Below are positions 43,026 to 52,355 of a stretch of 64,000 nt of DNA, piece after piece. Source of the stretch: an uncultured Flavihumibacter sp. (GTDB lineage: Bacteria; Bacteroidota; Bacteroidia; Chitinophagales; Chitinophagaceae); contig CABHOY010000038.1 in NCBI GenBank assembly GCA_902168105.1, positions 62,001 to 126,000 of the forward strand. The letters are read 5' to 3'. Both the position numbers and the translations under genes were made by a program. Below the pieces are notes generated by a model that saw only the letters and a program-made list of their open reading frames with translations, did no database searches and had not been told where the DNA came from. Each line of letters opens with the position of its first letter. The stretch's first letter is position 1.

Positions 43026-44810
43026 ATGACCTTAAAAAACGTCACTCAATGCTTTCTGCTGATAGCTATATCCTTGCTATCAACGTTTGACCTGACAGCA
43101 CAAGCCAGGAATGAAAAATTGCATCGCCTCTTCAACAGCTACTACGAGGAATACAAGCGCCTTTCTCCCATGGATGCCACGGCCGCAGGCGATAACCGTT
43201 ATAACGACCAGCTGCCGAACGATATTTCCGCCCCATACATCAATGAACAGGAACGCTTCTTTACGAAATACCAGGACTCCCTCCGGATGTTCAACAGAGA
43301 GGAACTGAATACTGCCGACAGGATCTCATTTGATGTATTGAACGAAGTATTCAGGCACCAGTTACAATTGCTGAAATACCACCTCGAATATATTCCCTTC
43401 GGACAACTCAGCGACATGCCGCTGACTATTGGTCAGCTGGGCGCAGGTGACGCCTTTCTTTCATTTAAAACAGCACAGGATTACCGGAACTGGAATAAAC
43501 GTATGATTGCCTTCGGCCCGTGGCTGGATACAGCTATCGCCAATCTTGAAAAAGGGAAACAAACAGGTATGATGCGACCGAAAGTGATCGTTGAAAAAGC
43601 TATCTCTACAATGACTCCCTTAACGGAAACAGATCCGGCAAAAAGTATGTTCTATAGGCCACTGGCCAATATGCCAGCCAGCATATCCAAAGCAGATAAA
43701 AAACGGATCACCGCAGAATACAAAAGAACGATCAGTACTATACTGGTGCCAGCCTATAAAAGACTGATCACTTATCTGAAAGATGTTTATCTGCCTGCCG
43801 CTCCGACAACAGCGGGTGTAAATGTATATCCGCTGGGAAAAGAATACTATGAAGAGCAGGTACACTTCTACACCACTGCCAACTATACACCCGAAGACGT
43901 TTATCAGCTGGGACTTTCAGAAGTAGCCCGTATTACGCAGGCAATGGAAGAAATAAAAACGAAGACCGGTTTTAAAGGCTCTTTGCAGGAGTTCTTTCAG
44001 TTCCTCAAAACTGACAAACAATTCATGCCGTTTAAAACACCGGAGGAAGTAATTGCCGCCTACGGCGACATCTACAAAAAGATACAGCCACACCTGCATG
44101 AAATGTTCAGTCTTCAGCCCAAAAGCAAGTTTGAGATCAGACGTTCTTTACCTTTCATGGAGCTTTCACAGGGCGGTCCCTCCTATCTGACGCCCTCAGT
44201 AGATGGCGTCAGACCGGGAATATTCTACGTGCCAATACCCGATGCCACAAAGGTGAATGTCACCTTCTATGGCCTGGAAGCAACATTCATACATGAAGCG
44301 ATACCAGGACATCACTTCCAGATCGCGTTGCAGCAGGAAAATACAGCCCTGCCCGAGTTCCGCAAGCAACCTACCTTCAGCTCTTATGTAGAAGGCTGGG
44401 CGTTATATTGTGAATCGCTGGGAGAGCAGGTAGGATGTTACACAGATCCTTATCAGAAGATGGGAGCACTGAACAACGAAATTCATCGCGCTATCAGGCT
44501 GGTAGTAGATGTGGCTTTACACACCGGTAAAATGACCAGGGAAGAAGCAATTGCTTACATGACCACTCATGAATCGGTCGACAATGACATTGCCACCAAA
44601 GAAATTGAACGGTACATGGCCAATCCGGGACAAGCATTATCCTATAAAGCAGGCGGTCTTACTATTATGAGGCTGAGAGAAAAATACAGCAAACAGCTGG
44701 GTGAAAAATTCAGTCTGCTAAAATTCCATGACGCAGTACTTCGCCAGGGTGATATGCCACTGACGGTATTCGAAAAGTACATGGATGAATGGGCAGCATC
44801 CGAAAAATAG
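43026..44810 (+). CDS. DUF885-family protein, probable metallopeptidase
   Basis: 594 residues. A signal peptide (FLLIAISLLSTFDLTAQA) is followed by a long helical protein with the zinc-protease-like motif HEAIPGHHFQ (near residue 423), a downstream SSYVEGWALYCESLGEQVG that supplies the third ligand (a Glu), and a late ALSYKAGGLTIMRLREKY. These are the DUF885 signature blocks. Some members of this large family act as dipeptidyl or carboxypeptidase-type enzymes. It is probably periplasmic. The start at 43026 is 27 bases after the GNAT stop. Confidence 0.88.
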   Translation: MTLKNVTQCFLLIAISLLSTFDLTAQARNEKLHRLFNSYYEEYKRLSPMDATAAGDNRYNDQLPNDISAPYINEQERFFTKYQDSLRMFNREELNTADRISFDVLNEVFRHQLQLLKYHLEYIPFGQLSDMPLTIGQLGAGDAFLSFKTAQDYRNWNKRMIAFGPWLDTAIANLEKGKQTGMMRPKVIVEKAISTMTPLTETDPAKSMFYRPLANMPASISKADKKRITAEYKRTISTILVPAYKRLITYLKDVYLPAAPTTAGVNVYPLGKEYYEEQVHFYTTANYTPEDVYQLGLSEVARITQAMEEIKTKTGFKGSLQEFFQFLKTDKQFMPFKTPEEVIAAYGDIYKKIQPHLHEMFSLQPKSKFEIRRSLPFMELSQGGPSYLTPSVDGVRPGIFYVPIPDATKVNVTFYGLEATFIHEAIPGHHFQIALQQENTALPEFRKQPTFSSYVEGWALYCESLGEQVGCYTDPYQKMGALNNEIHRAIRLVVDVALHTGKMTREEAIAYMTTHESVDNDIATKEIERYMANPGQALSYKAGGLTIMRLREKYSKQLGEKFSLLKFHDAVLRQGDMPLTVFEKYMDEWAASEK

Positions 44811-44877
44811 CCATTCTGATTCCTGTTTATATGGACGTCTTTCGCCACGAAAGGCGTCCTTCCTTTTTTACATCATG

Positions 44878-45504
44878 TTATGAGATGTTGTCCTTCCTTG
44901 ACAACGCTTCCTTCAACCGCTTTACTTCCGCTTCCAGCGATGTTATATATTGCTTTTGCGGGGCCACTAATTCCTCGATCTCAGGTACGCTGAATCTCGG
45001 CGTTATATGTTGCTGACAATTCCAGTCATACGCCTTGATCTTAAAGATCATCATACGTTCTGGTTTGAATTTATAATCCGATGGTTTCAGCAACTGGTAG
45101 AGTTCGGGATTCTCATTCAGCTCCACTATCTCAGCCTCTGCGTAAATTTTCAATCTCGCCCTTTGCGGATAAGACACCAGTATGAGGGATACCTTCGGAT
45201 TCTTACTGATATTCCCGACTGAGATATACTGACGGTTCCCTGTAAAATCGACAATACCGATGGTGTTATCATCTATCACTTTTATAAAGCCCTTCGGACC
45301 GCCACGATGCTGAATATAAGGGTACTCATTCTCCGAAAATGAAGCCATATAAAAACTATCCCTTTCCCCGATAAATTCAATCTCCGCCTCAGTCAATCCG
45401 TCCACATAAGACATCTTCTCGACCCTGTCATAAGCAGCCCTGCTTCCCTGTTTTTCCTGTAACTGTTTTATGGCGTCTGTAAACGCCAGTTTTGAATAAT
45501 TCAT
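44878..45504 (-). CDS. Pyridoxamine 5'-phosphate oxidase-family flavoprotein
   Basis: 208 residues from the ATG at 45504. A longer in-frame ATG at 45567 adds an unlikely leader. The split-barrel FMN fold is suggested by the strands DSFYMASFSENEYPYIQHRGGPKGFIKVID, TIGIVDFTGNRQYISVGNISKNPKVSLILV and a QRARLKIYAEAEIVEL strand. It ends with a long C-terminal helix (KQYITSLEAEVKRLKEAL) that looks like a coiled coil. It lies 69 bases downstream of the alpha/beta-hydrolase gene on the same strand. The substrate is unknown. It is not PdxH, which has a different motif set. Confidence 0.85.
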   Translation of the reverse strand: MNYSKLAFTDAIKQLQEKQGSRAAYDRVEKMSYVDGLTEAEIEFIGERDSFYMASFSENEYPYIQHRGGPKGFIKVIDDNTIGIVDFTGNRQYISVGNISKNPKVSLILVSYPQRARLKIYAEAEIVELNENPELYQLLKPSDYKFKPERMMIFKIKAYDWNCQQHITPRFSVPEIEELVAPQKQYITSLEAEVKRLKEALSRKDNIS

Positions 45505-45573
45505 AACACTACATTTATAGTCTGTGTAAAGCACTGCGACATAGATTGAACCATGTCGCAGTACCAAACCTTT

Positions 45574-46440
45574 TTATTTCACCACTTTCCTTTTAAGGAA
45601 ATCGCTTATCAATCCGGCAATTTCCGTTCCGTGACTTTCCAATGCGAAATGCCCTGTTTCAAACAAATGGAACTCCAGGTTCTTCAGATCTTTCTTGAAA
45701 GCTTCTGCTCCGGAACCGGGGAAGATATAATCGTTCTTACCATACACAATAAGTGTTTCCGGCTGATACTTCCTGAAGTATTCCTGCCACTTCGGATAAA
45801 GCACAACGTTCGTCTGATAATCATAGAACAAAGCAAGCTGTATAGCGCCATTTTCGGGCCGTTCCAGGTGCCTCAGGTCGAGCTCCCAGTTATCGGGAGA
45901 GATCTTGCTTACGTCAGGTACGCTATGGGTATATTGCCACTTTAAACCATTCGCGTCATGGAAACCTCTCAGTTTTGTTTCAGCTTCTTTATCATTGACG
46001 TCCTTCCAGTAGGCTTTAATAGGGTCCCAGAAAGTTTCCAAACCTTCATCATATGCACAACCGTTCTGAATGATCAGGGAATCCACTTTTTCAGGGCTGG
46101 CACTCGCTATCCGGAAACCAATAGGAGCACCATAATCCATCAGATACAGACTGTATTTCTGAATACCCAGTTCGGACAGCAATGTGGTGATGATCTTAGC
46201 ATAATTCTCGAATGTATAATCAAATTCGGCCATTGGTGGCTGCTCACTTCTGCCGTAACCAGGATAGTCGGGTGCTATCAGGTGGTATTCGTCAGAAAGA
46301 TCATTGATCAGGTTCCTGTACATGTGTGAGGAAGTTGGATAACCATGCAGCAGTACCAAAGTTGGTTTATTCTTATCGCCTGCCTCTCTGTAAAATATTT
46401 CCACACCGTGGATCCTTCTGGTATTGTACGTCGTGTTCAT
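45574..46440 (-). CDS. Alpha/beta hydrolase, haloalkane-dehalogenase-like
   Basis: 288 residues from the ATG at 46440 (another at 46503). Visible features are LVLLHGYPTSSHMYRNLI (oxyanion strand near residue 30), APDYPGYGRSEQP, and LMDYGAPIGFRIASASPE, in which the nucleophile elbow carries Asp (MDYG) instead of Ser. This puts the enzyme in the haloalkane-dehalogenase/epoxide-hydrolase group. An acid is probable near VYGKNDYIFPG and the His is in TGHFALE near the C-terminus. No signal peptide. It lies between an AraC-type regulator and a flavoprotein on the same strand. Confidence 0.88.
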   Translation of the reverse strand: MNTTYNTRRIHGVEIFYREAGDKNKPTLVLLHGYPTSSHMYRNLINDLSDEYHLIAPDYPGYGRSEQPPMAEFDYTFENYAKIITTLLSELGIQKYSLYLMDYGAPIGFRIASASPEKVDSLIIQNGCAYDEGLETFWDPIKAYWKDVNDKEAETKLRGFHDANGLKWQYTHSVPDVSKISPDNWELDLRHLERPENGAIQLALFYDYQTNVVLYPKWQEYFRKYQPETLIVYGKNDYIFPGSGAEAFKKDLKNLEFHLFETGHFALESHGTEIAGLISDFLKRKVVK

Positions 46441-46696
46441 GACTTTTGTTTTTGTTTTGACTAATTGTTTAACTCTTTTTGAAAACCAATTTTCATGACT
46501 CAAAGGTGAGACATTAATCAGCCGTCCTGTTAGACACCATTTCCCGAAGACTTAACTATTTTTCCGCATAGGGAAGATCCGGGGCATGGGAGTATTACAA
46601 TAGCATGAACACGGGAAAGACAAAAATGAGTTCCGCAACCGGCTGTATGAAGCTGGCATCAGTTAAAACCTTACTGTAATTAAAAAGAGGGGAATA

Positions 46697-47536
46697 CTAA
46701 TTTTGTTGTAAAGCTGCTTTTTCCCTGTATTGAACGGGAGACATTCCCTGCCTGTTCTTAAAGAACCTGCTGAAGGTCTGTATATCTTCAAATCCAAGAC
46801 CGTACGCGATTTCCTTTATAGAAAGCTTTGTATAGACGATCTGTCTGCGGGCATGTAACATGATCCGGTCATGGATAATAGTTAAAGGCTTCCGTTCTGA
46901 AGCAAGGGAGAATAAATTAGAGAGGGTCTTGGGTGATCTGTTCAGCTTTGCAGCATAGAATGCCACATCATGATGCCTGGTATAATGTCCTTCCACCAGG
47001 TAATTAAACTCCCTGACAATATCCGCCTGAGTTTTATCAAGTTTATTCAGCTGAGTAGACTTCTTTAAACTTCTGACACAAAGAATAAGCATTCTTTTAA
47101 GGATCGCCTGCAGCATATCTTTTTGCAGCAGGTCCTGCTGATCCATTTCCCGGCAGAAGATATCCCAGGTGATCTCGAAATCTTTCACGTCGTTATCGGC
47201 GATAGTGACTATTGGTATAGTGGTAGCGCCGAAAAACAACAGGCCTTTACTACCTACTTCGTTATCATGATTGACAATACAGTAAAATGGTTGATTGAAC
47301 CGCAGCATTCTCGCTTTATCCAGGTCTATGCCATCTACTTTGTGGAATTCTGTAAGAAAGATGATCTGGTTCTTTGACAACTGATAGGGGACTTTGTCAA
47401 CTGTAATATTAAGTGTCTCTTCAACATTCCAGATAAACGTCATATCAGTTTCATGCACATCAAAAACGATGTCACTATTGGTTTTACTAAGCTCAATTAA
47501 ACTAAGAATTTCCTTTGCATCATTCTTATAAACCAT
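46697..47536 (-). CDS. AraC-family transcriptional regulator
   Basis: 279 residues from the ATG at 47536 (a longer start lies at 47581). The N-terminal 180 residues form a cupin-like effector domain with VPYQLSKNQIIFL and FNQPFYCIVNHDNE. The C-terminal DNA-binding domain has DVAFYAAKLNRSPKTLSNLFSLAS and LSIKEIAYGLGFEDIQTFSRFFKNRQGMSPVQYREK. It is divergent from the MBL-fold hydrolase gene and upstream of the alpha/beta-hydrolase and flavoprotein genes, so it may control either set. Confidence 0.92.
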   Translation of the reverse strand: MVYKNDAKEILSLIELSKTNSDIVFDVHETDMTFIWNVEETLNITVDKVPYQLSKNQIIFLTEFHKVDGIDLDKARMLRFNQPFYCIVNHDNEVGSKGLLFFGATTIPIVTIADNDVKDFEITWDIFCREMDQQDLLQKDMLQAILKRMLILCVRSLKKSTQLNKLDKTQADIVREFNYLVEGHYTRHHDVAFYAAKLNRSPKTLSNLFSLASERKPLTIIHDRIMLHARRQIVYTKLSIKEIAYGLGFEDIQTFSRFFKNRQGMSPVQYREKAALQQN

Positions 47537-47769
47537 AATGTCTTCTTTATGCGATTCAAAGATAGGCTTTTTAAATACCATGCAACAGGGAGTATTGCTA
47601 CGTCATTGCTGCAGCACTCCGCTTTGTTATTTAATAGTAAAGGATCAGCACTTATCCTTACAGATCAGGAAAAATCGTCAACCCTTCGGGAAAAGATGCC
47701 AATCCCAATCTCTGACTAAAGCATCAACTTCGTGTCATAGGATAACATTAATCATAATTTAAGAATAAG

Positions 47770-48549
47770 ATGAATTCACAACACTTCAACGTGACCTATC
47801 TCAATGGTCCTACCGCCATAGTGGAAATCTCCGGGCTCCGCTTTATGACAGATCCAACCTTCGATCCCTCAGAAACTACTTATTCCTTAGCGCCAAACCT
47901 CAGCGTGAAGAAAATAGCCGGCCCGGTAACGACTGACATTGGCGTCATCGATTTTGTGCTGCTTAGTCATGATCAGCACTTTGACAATTTTGATAAAGGT
48001 GGCCGCGATCTGGCGGCTCGTGTCAGAAATATCTTTACTACTGCCAAGGGTGCAGAAAGGCTTAAAGGCAACAGTATAGGTCTGCAAACCTGGGAAAGCC
48101 AATCGGTGACTGCTCCTAATGGCGATCAGATCACCATTACCAGTACACCTGCAAGACACGGTCCGGCAGGCATAGAGAAAATATCCGGAGATGTGACCGG
48201 CTTTATACTGACCGTGCAGGGTGAAAAGAATTTCGAGATATACATTACCGGAGACACTGTCTATTATGAAGGAGTTGCTGCTGTATCAGAGAAATTTAAT
48301 CCTGCATACGTCTTTATATTTGCCGGAGGAGCTCAGCCGAGAGGGCCATTTAATGTAACCATGGGCACCAATGACGCCCTTGATACTGCTTACAAATTCC
48401 CCCGGGCCACTATCATTCCGCTTCACTATGAAGGCTGGTCCCATTATACCCAGGGAGCGGACGTGCTTCGCCTCAGCTTTGAAGGCCTGGGAATAGGGAA
48501 CCGCTTAAAGATGTTAACGCCGGGAATTACTGAAACACTGACTGTTTAA
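47770..48549 (+). CDS. Metallo-beta-lactamase-fold hydrolase (UlaG-like)
   Basis: 259 residues, cytoplasmic. The fold is shown by TAIVEISGLRFMTDPTFD (residues 16-33), the metal motif LLSHDQHFDNFD (residues 60-71, the HxxHxDN variant of HxHxDH found in UlaG-like proteins), TPARHGPAG with the next His (near residue 132), FEIYITGDTVYYEG with the bridging Asp and a late IPLHYEGWSHY with the final His. It probably opens a lactone, phosphodiester or similar bond, substrate unknown. It is divergent from the AraC regulator across 188-233 bases. Confidence 0.88.
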   Translation: MNSQHFNVTYLNGPTAIVEISGLRFMTDPTFDPSETTYSLAPNLSVKKIAGPVTTDIGVIDFVLLSHDQHFDNFDKGGRDLAARVRNIFTTAKGAERLKGNSIGLQTWESQSVTAPNGDQITITSTPARHGPAGIEKISGDVTGFILTVQGEKNFEIYITGDTVYYEGVAAVSEKFNPAYVFIFAGGAQPRGPFNVTMGTNDALDTAYKFPRATIIPLHYEGWSHYTQGADVLRLSFEGLGIGNRLKMLTPGITETLTV

Positions 48550-48694
48550 ACGCCGATGCCTGTGTGGAAAAGCTTCCATTTGTTTATGTACTTGTTTCTA
48601 CAAATAACATCATTACCTGGACCGTCTTCATCCTCTTTTTGTACGGTATAGTATTTGGGCCTTGCATAAAATAACAATTTTAAAACTTTGAACT

Positions 48695-49219
48695 ATGCAG
48701 ATACTATCCAACACTACCGCTAACTCTAAACTGGAGGAGTTCTTTATTTCTATGTTACAGGAAATATACTGGTCAGAACAACACCTGGTAACCGTTCTTT
48801 CCACGATGACGGGCGCTGCGACGAACGAAGAGCTGATACAGGCATTTGATCAGCACAGGCAGCAAACTGAAGAACATGTAAAGATAGTAGAACGTGTATT
48901 TGAAACACTTGGTTTACCGGCGCAGGCGGAGCCCAGTATGGGCTTACAGGGATTATTCGATGAAGGCTGGCAGGTGATAGATGAGACAGATGAAGGTTCC
49001 GCTCAAAGAGATGTGGCGCTGATCATTGCCGCACAGAAAGTGGAGCACTATGAAATTGCCTGTTACGGAAGCCTTGTAACACTGGCAGGCACCCTGGGTG
49101 AGATTGAAGTGGCCGACATGCTGAGAGCCATCTTAACGGAAGAAAAAGAAACAGACGCTACACTGACTATTATTGCAGAAAGCAATATCAATGCAAAGGC
49201 CAGTGAAGAACCGGTATGA
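48695..49219 (+). CDS. DUF892 ferritin-like protein (YciE/YciF type)
   Basis: 174 residues forming a four-helix ferritin-like bundle: LEEFFISMLQEIYWSEQHLVTVL (residues 10-32), EELIQAFDQHRQQTEEHVKIVERVFE, then DVALIIAAQKVEHYEIACYGSLVTLA (residues 108-133) and MLRAILTEEKETDATLTIIAE. Conserved Glu and His residues in the E..W.E..L, EEHV, KVEHYE and EEKE motifs form the probable di-iron site. In enteric bacteria this family belongs to the general stress response. It is monocistronic with a 145-base AT-rich upstream region. Confidence 0.92.
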   Translation: MQILSNTTANSKLEEFFISMLQEIYWSEQHLVTVLSTMTGAATNEELIQAFDQHRQQTEEHVKIVERVFETLGLPAQAEPSMGLQGLFDEGWQVIDETDEGSAQRDVALIIAAQKVEHYEIACYGSLVTLAGTLGEIEVADMLRAILTEEKETDATLTIIAESNINAKASEEPV

Positions 49220-49303
49220 TCTTGAATAAAATTAAAAGAGGGCTGTACAGGACGGTTTCCCAACCCTGTCAGCCCTTCGTTATTAAAGCATGCATAACGT
49301 TAT

Positions 49304-49765
49304 CTATAATCCGTGTTTCTGATAGCGGCCCATCAGCACTCCTTCAGCCAGGATGTGCCCCTGCATAGCCTGTTGCAGGCTTGCCTTATCAGCCCCGCCT
49401 TCCAGCTCAAGTTCTGTATCCAGCGCATAAACATGAAAATAATACCGGTGAAAGCCTGACGGCGGACAAGGTCCGTAATAACCGGTTCTACCGCCCCCGT
49501 TCTTTCCGGAGATACCCTGTACCGTATCTCCGCCGATCAGGTTAGCAGGGGGAATATTCCATACCAGCCAATGATCGAAGGTACCATTAGGGGCATCCGG
49601 ATCTTCCATGATGATAGCCAGTGTAGCTGTGCGCGCAGGTATCTGGTCTATCTGTAACGGTGGATTGACCTCCTCTCCTTCGCAGGTATATTTGGAAGGA
49701 ATAACGCCTTCATGGTCAAATGCAGTGCTTAAGACCTTAAGACTGCCTTTTGTATTGTTTTCCAT
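49304..49765 (-). CDS. YbhB/YbcL (PEBP) family protein
   Basis: 153 residues from the ATG at 49765. Longer in-frame starts at 49858 and 49798 add an improbable leader. The phosphatidylethanolamine-binding-protein fold is shown by STAFDHEGVIPSKYTCEGEEVNPPL, LAIIMEDPDAPNGTFDHWLVWNIP, GKNGGGRTGYYGPCPPSGFHRYYFHVYAL and the last helix. The anion-binding DPDAP and GPCPPSG.HRY motifs are intact. Role unknown, no signal peptide. It lies immediately 3' of the NUDIX gene on the same strand. Confidence 0.92.
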   Translation of the reverse strand: MENNTKGSLKVLSTAFDHEGVIPSKYTCEGEEVNPPLQIDQIPARTATLAIIMEDPDAPNGTFDHWLVWNIPPANLIGGDTVQGISGKNGGGRTGYYGPCPPSGFHRYYFHVYALDTELELEGGADKASLQQAMQGHILAEGVLMGRYQKHGL

Positions 49766-49882
49766 ACCTGTACCCGCCACAAAATCAAGCCAGAACATGG
49801 TGTAGTAAATAGGGTGATAAACACCCCTCCGCGGGGGTGAACATGCTACATCGGCCACCTGATACTGTGGATGTTGTAGAAA

Positions 49883-50344
49883 CTATTCATCAATGAGTTT
49901 TTCCAGTTCATCAATAAAGCTGGCCTGCCGTTCATTGATCTTTACCCGGGCCATTTCCAAAGAGAACCAGGCAGCACGGTCAATCTCCGGGAAAGCCTTC
50001 ATCTTACCCGAACGTGGAGGCCATTCTATTTCAAACAGGTTGCTGACAATACTGTCTGCGTCCAGTTCTCCCGCTACCGCCCAGCAATGTACCGTTTTAT
50101 GGCCTTTCTGACGGATGGAGGACAGTTGTATGAAATCGCCCGAGGGCCGGTACCCTGTCTCTTCCTCAAACTCCCGGATGGCAGCTTGTAAAGGCTCCTC
50201 TCCGTCCAAATACTCCCCTTTTGGAATAGACCAGCTGCCCAGGTCTTTCTTTGCCCAGAAAGGCCCTCCCGGATGCCCTAAAAAGACTTCCAGCTGTGTC
50301 GCCTTCCTCCGGTAAAGTAATATGCCTGCGCTTTGTTTTGCCAT
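49883..50344 (-). CDS. NUDIX hydrolase
   Basis: 153 residues. The NUDIX box reads GEYLDGEEPLQAAIREFEEETGYRP (residues 43-67), consistent with GX5EX7REUXEEXGU. A strand before it carries GILLYRRKATQLEVFLGHPGGPFW and a RAAWFSLEMARVKI motif follows near the C-terminus. It belongs to the group that sanitises nucleotides or hydrolyses diadenosine polyphosphates (the QxEVFL opening resembles Ap4A hydrolase-like NUDIX). Cytoplasmic, and probably co-transcribed with the PEBP gene. Confidence 0.93.
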   Translation of the reverse strand: MAKQSAGILLYRRKATQLEVFLGHPGGPFWAKKDLGSWSIPKGEYLDGEEPLQAAIREFEEETGYRPSGDFIQLSSIRQKGHKTVHCWAVAGELDADSIVSNLFEIEWPPRSGKMKAFPEIDRAAWFSLEMARVKINERQASFIDELEKLIDE

Positions 50345-50510
50345 ATACGTAAGTTACTACTACAATTCTGATACTGGCGCAGGTTGCATAGCCCGTATAT
50401 CGCTGTCTTCCTTCCGGATCTTTCAATCCTACCAAAGCACCTTATGCAACAAATTGATTGTCAACAAATACACTATTCAATCAGCATTCAAACAGCATTC
50501 ATCCTATATC

Positions 50511-50600
50511 CTATAGGCTTATTACGCCGTTGTTACAGGGGCATTTCTATATCGATCGATATAGGAATGCCCTTGTAACAACGGCGTAATAAGCCTATAG
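50511..50600. repeat. 90-base near-perfect palindrome
   Basis: Arms 50511-50555 and 50556-50600 are inverse complements except for two positions (50538/50573 and 50546/50565). Both are G-T in the plus strand and so form G.U pairs in plus-strand RNA. The centre is the self-complementary CGATCG. With a one-base bulge the pairing continues a few bases further on each side. There is no T-run, no reading frame and no second copy in this window. It lies 167 bases upstream of the NUDIX start and 135 bases upstream of the beta-helix gene. Confidence 0.85.
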
Positions 50601-50734
50601 ATATAGAGGCAATTGAGAGATGTATCCTATTTTGTTCATACTGAACCAAATACCGGAACACCTTTGAAGAAATCGCAATTTTTCCCGCTGCTGCTGCGCC
50701 GTTGCATTAAAAATTGAGCTAACTTGGATATCCC

Positions 50735-52102
50735 ATGATTGTAGCAGCCCTTTTATACTTAGTTGTTGTTAGTTACTCCTCAAATACCGAACTAACCCCA
50801 GGCGTTAATACGCATATTTCCAGCCTGACAGATACCGTTGTGTCCACTGCCAGGGAATATACCCTGACTGCGGACAGATACGGAAGACTCGAGATTGACA
50901 ATAAACGGAACACTTACCGGCCTGGAGACGTCCTGAACCTGAAAGGCAATTTCAAGTCAGTGTCTTTTACCAATATGAACGGCAGTGCGGACAAACCGAT
51001 CATCATCCGTAACTACCGAAATACTGTGGTAAAGATCGGTGAGCCTAACTGGAATGGTGGCGGTTATTCTGCGGCATGTGAATTTTCCAATTGTCATTAC
51101 ATCCGTTTTGGCAGCGAGTCTGACCGGAACATGATCATCATTAACGGTTCCACACAAGCGGCCAGGGAAGCTTATCGCCAGTTGCAGATAGGCAATAAGA
51201 CGGACAATATAGAGGTCTGTTTTATGACTATCACAAACGGCGGCAATGGCATTGTAGCGAAGACGGACCCTATTAAGGGCGATAAGAGCACAGCCTATCC
51301 CAATACGACGGTCAGCAATTTACTGATACACGACATCACTATTACCGGTGCGAAGAATGAAGCCATGTACATCGGCCATACAGCTACCTACTGGGACCAT
51401 ACCGTTAATCAGCCTTACTATGGTTCTCCTTCAAAGTTCACAGCTGGCCATGACTACGTGCAACCTGTAAAATGGAAGAACGTGAAGATCTATAATAACC
51501 TGATCAGCAATATTGGCCTGGATGGTATCCAGACGTCTGCTATCGACGGACTGGAGATCTTCAACAATGAAGTGACGCATTGGGGCACGCAGCGTAACGC
51601 GGCGCATAATGGAGGCATCCTTATTGGCGGGCGTACGACCAATACCAACACGCACGACAATTATGTGCATGACGGCTGGGGAGAATTCTGCCAGTTCTAT
51701 GGCTCGGGAGAAAACGGCGCTACCCATAACATCAGCAATAATCTTTTTGCGGATAACCAGGGCGATGGGATCAGTATGAGAGGAACTGAAAATGCTATTG
51801 TAAGGATCACCAACAATACTGTCGCCTGTACTAAAGGAAACAGTCTGCGTATAAATGGCTATACCGGTATGAAAGGTAAGCAGATCGTGAGCGGAAATGT
51901 ATTCATCGCACCTAATGGCGGTACCGGCGCAAACATCAGAAATTACGTCTACGTAGAAGAAGGCGGAGACGCCACCGAAGGTGTTAAGAATGAGGAAAAT
52001 AAGAAGTTTCAAACCCTATTGGAAGCCGGCGTAAACCCAGCCGCATATTATCATCCCCGGGAAGGCTCATCTATAGGAACTGCGGGCTATAGAAGAAAAT
52101 AG
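50735..52102 (+). CDS. Secreted right-handed beta-helix protein
   Basis: 455 residues with an N-terminal hydrophobic stretch (VAALLYLVVVSY). The body is a right-handed parallel beta-helix: repeated short strands with Asn ladders and turns such as KIYNNLISNIGLDGIQTSAIDGLEIFNNEVTHWGTQ and THDNYVHDGWGEF ... ISNNLFADNQGDGISMRG, about 20-25 residues per coil. This is the PbH1 pattern of polysaccharide lyases and related carbohydrate-active enzymes. The N-terminal 100 residues include RNYRNTVVKIG, typical of such proteins. No catalytic triad can be fixed from sequence. It is monocistronic, with its upstream region occupied by the 90-base palindrome. Confidence 0.82.
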   Translation: MIVAALLYLVVVSYSSNTELTPGVNTHISSLTDTVVSTAREYTLTADRYGRLEIDNKRNTYRPGDVLNLKGNFKSVSFTNMNGSADKPIIIRNYRNTVVKIGEPNWNGGGYSAACEFSNCHYIRFGSESDRNMIIINGSTQAAREAYRQLQIGNKTDNIEVCFMTITNGGNGIVAKTDPIKGDKSTAYPNTTVSNLLIHDITITGAKNEAMYIGHTATYWDHTVNQPYYGSPSKFTAGHDYVQPVKWKNVKIYNNLISNIGLDGIQTSAIDGLEIFNNEVTHWGTQRNAAHNGGILIGGRTTNTNTHDNYVHDGWGEFCQFYGSGENGATHNISNNLFADNQGDGISMRGTENAIVRITNNTVACTKGNSLRINGYTGMKGKQIVSGNVFIAPNGGTGANIRNYVYVEEGGDATEGVKNEENKKFQTLLEAGVNPAAYYHPREGSSIGTAGYRRK

Positions 52103-52148
52103 ACTGCGAACCCACTACATATAATGTTAAATATCCATTAAAAAATTA

Positions 52149-52181
52149 TTTGCTTACTAAAAAAAAGAAAATATATCTTTG
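52149..52181 (+). promoter_or_regulatory. TTTG / TATCTTTG promoter of the adhesin operon
   Basis: TTTG at 52149-52152 and TATCTTTG at 52174-52181, with a 21-base spacer, form the best Bacteroidota-type promoter in the window. It would give a leader of about 165 nt before the gene at 52356 and can drive everything to 63015. Confidence 0.65.
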
Positions 52182-52355
52182 TCCCATATATCACATATTC
52201 CATATAATATAGTTTTAACCCTGATTTATTTGAAAACCTACAACGACCGTAAACGTAATATCTGTCTTAATTAGAGGGGACGTATTTTTTTTCAATCTGT
52301 TTTTTGGAACCTATTTTATAGTTTTTCTCGAAACCTAACGTAGGAATAATTCCTT

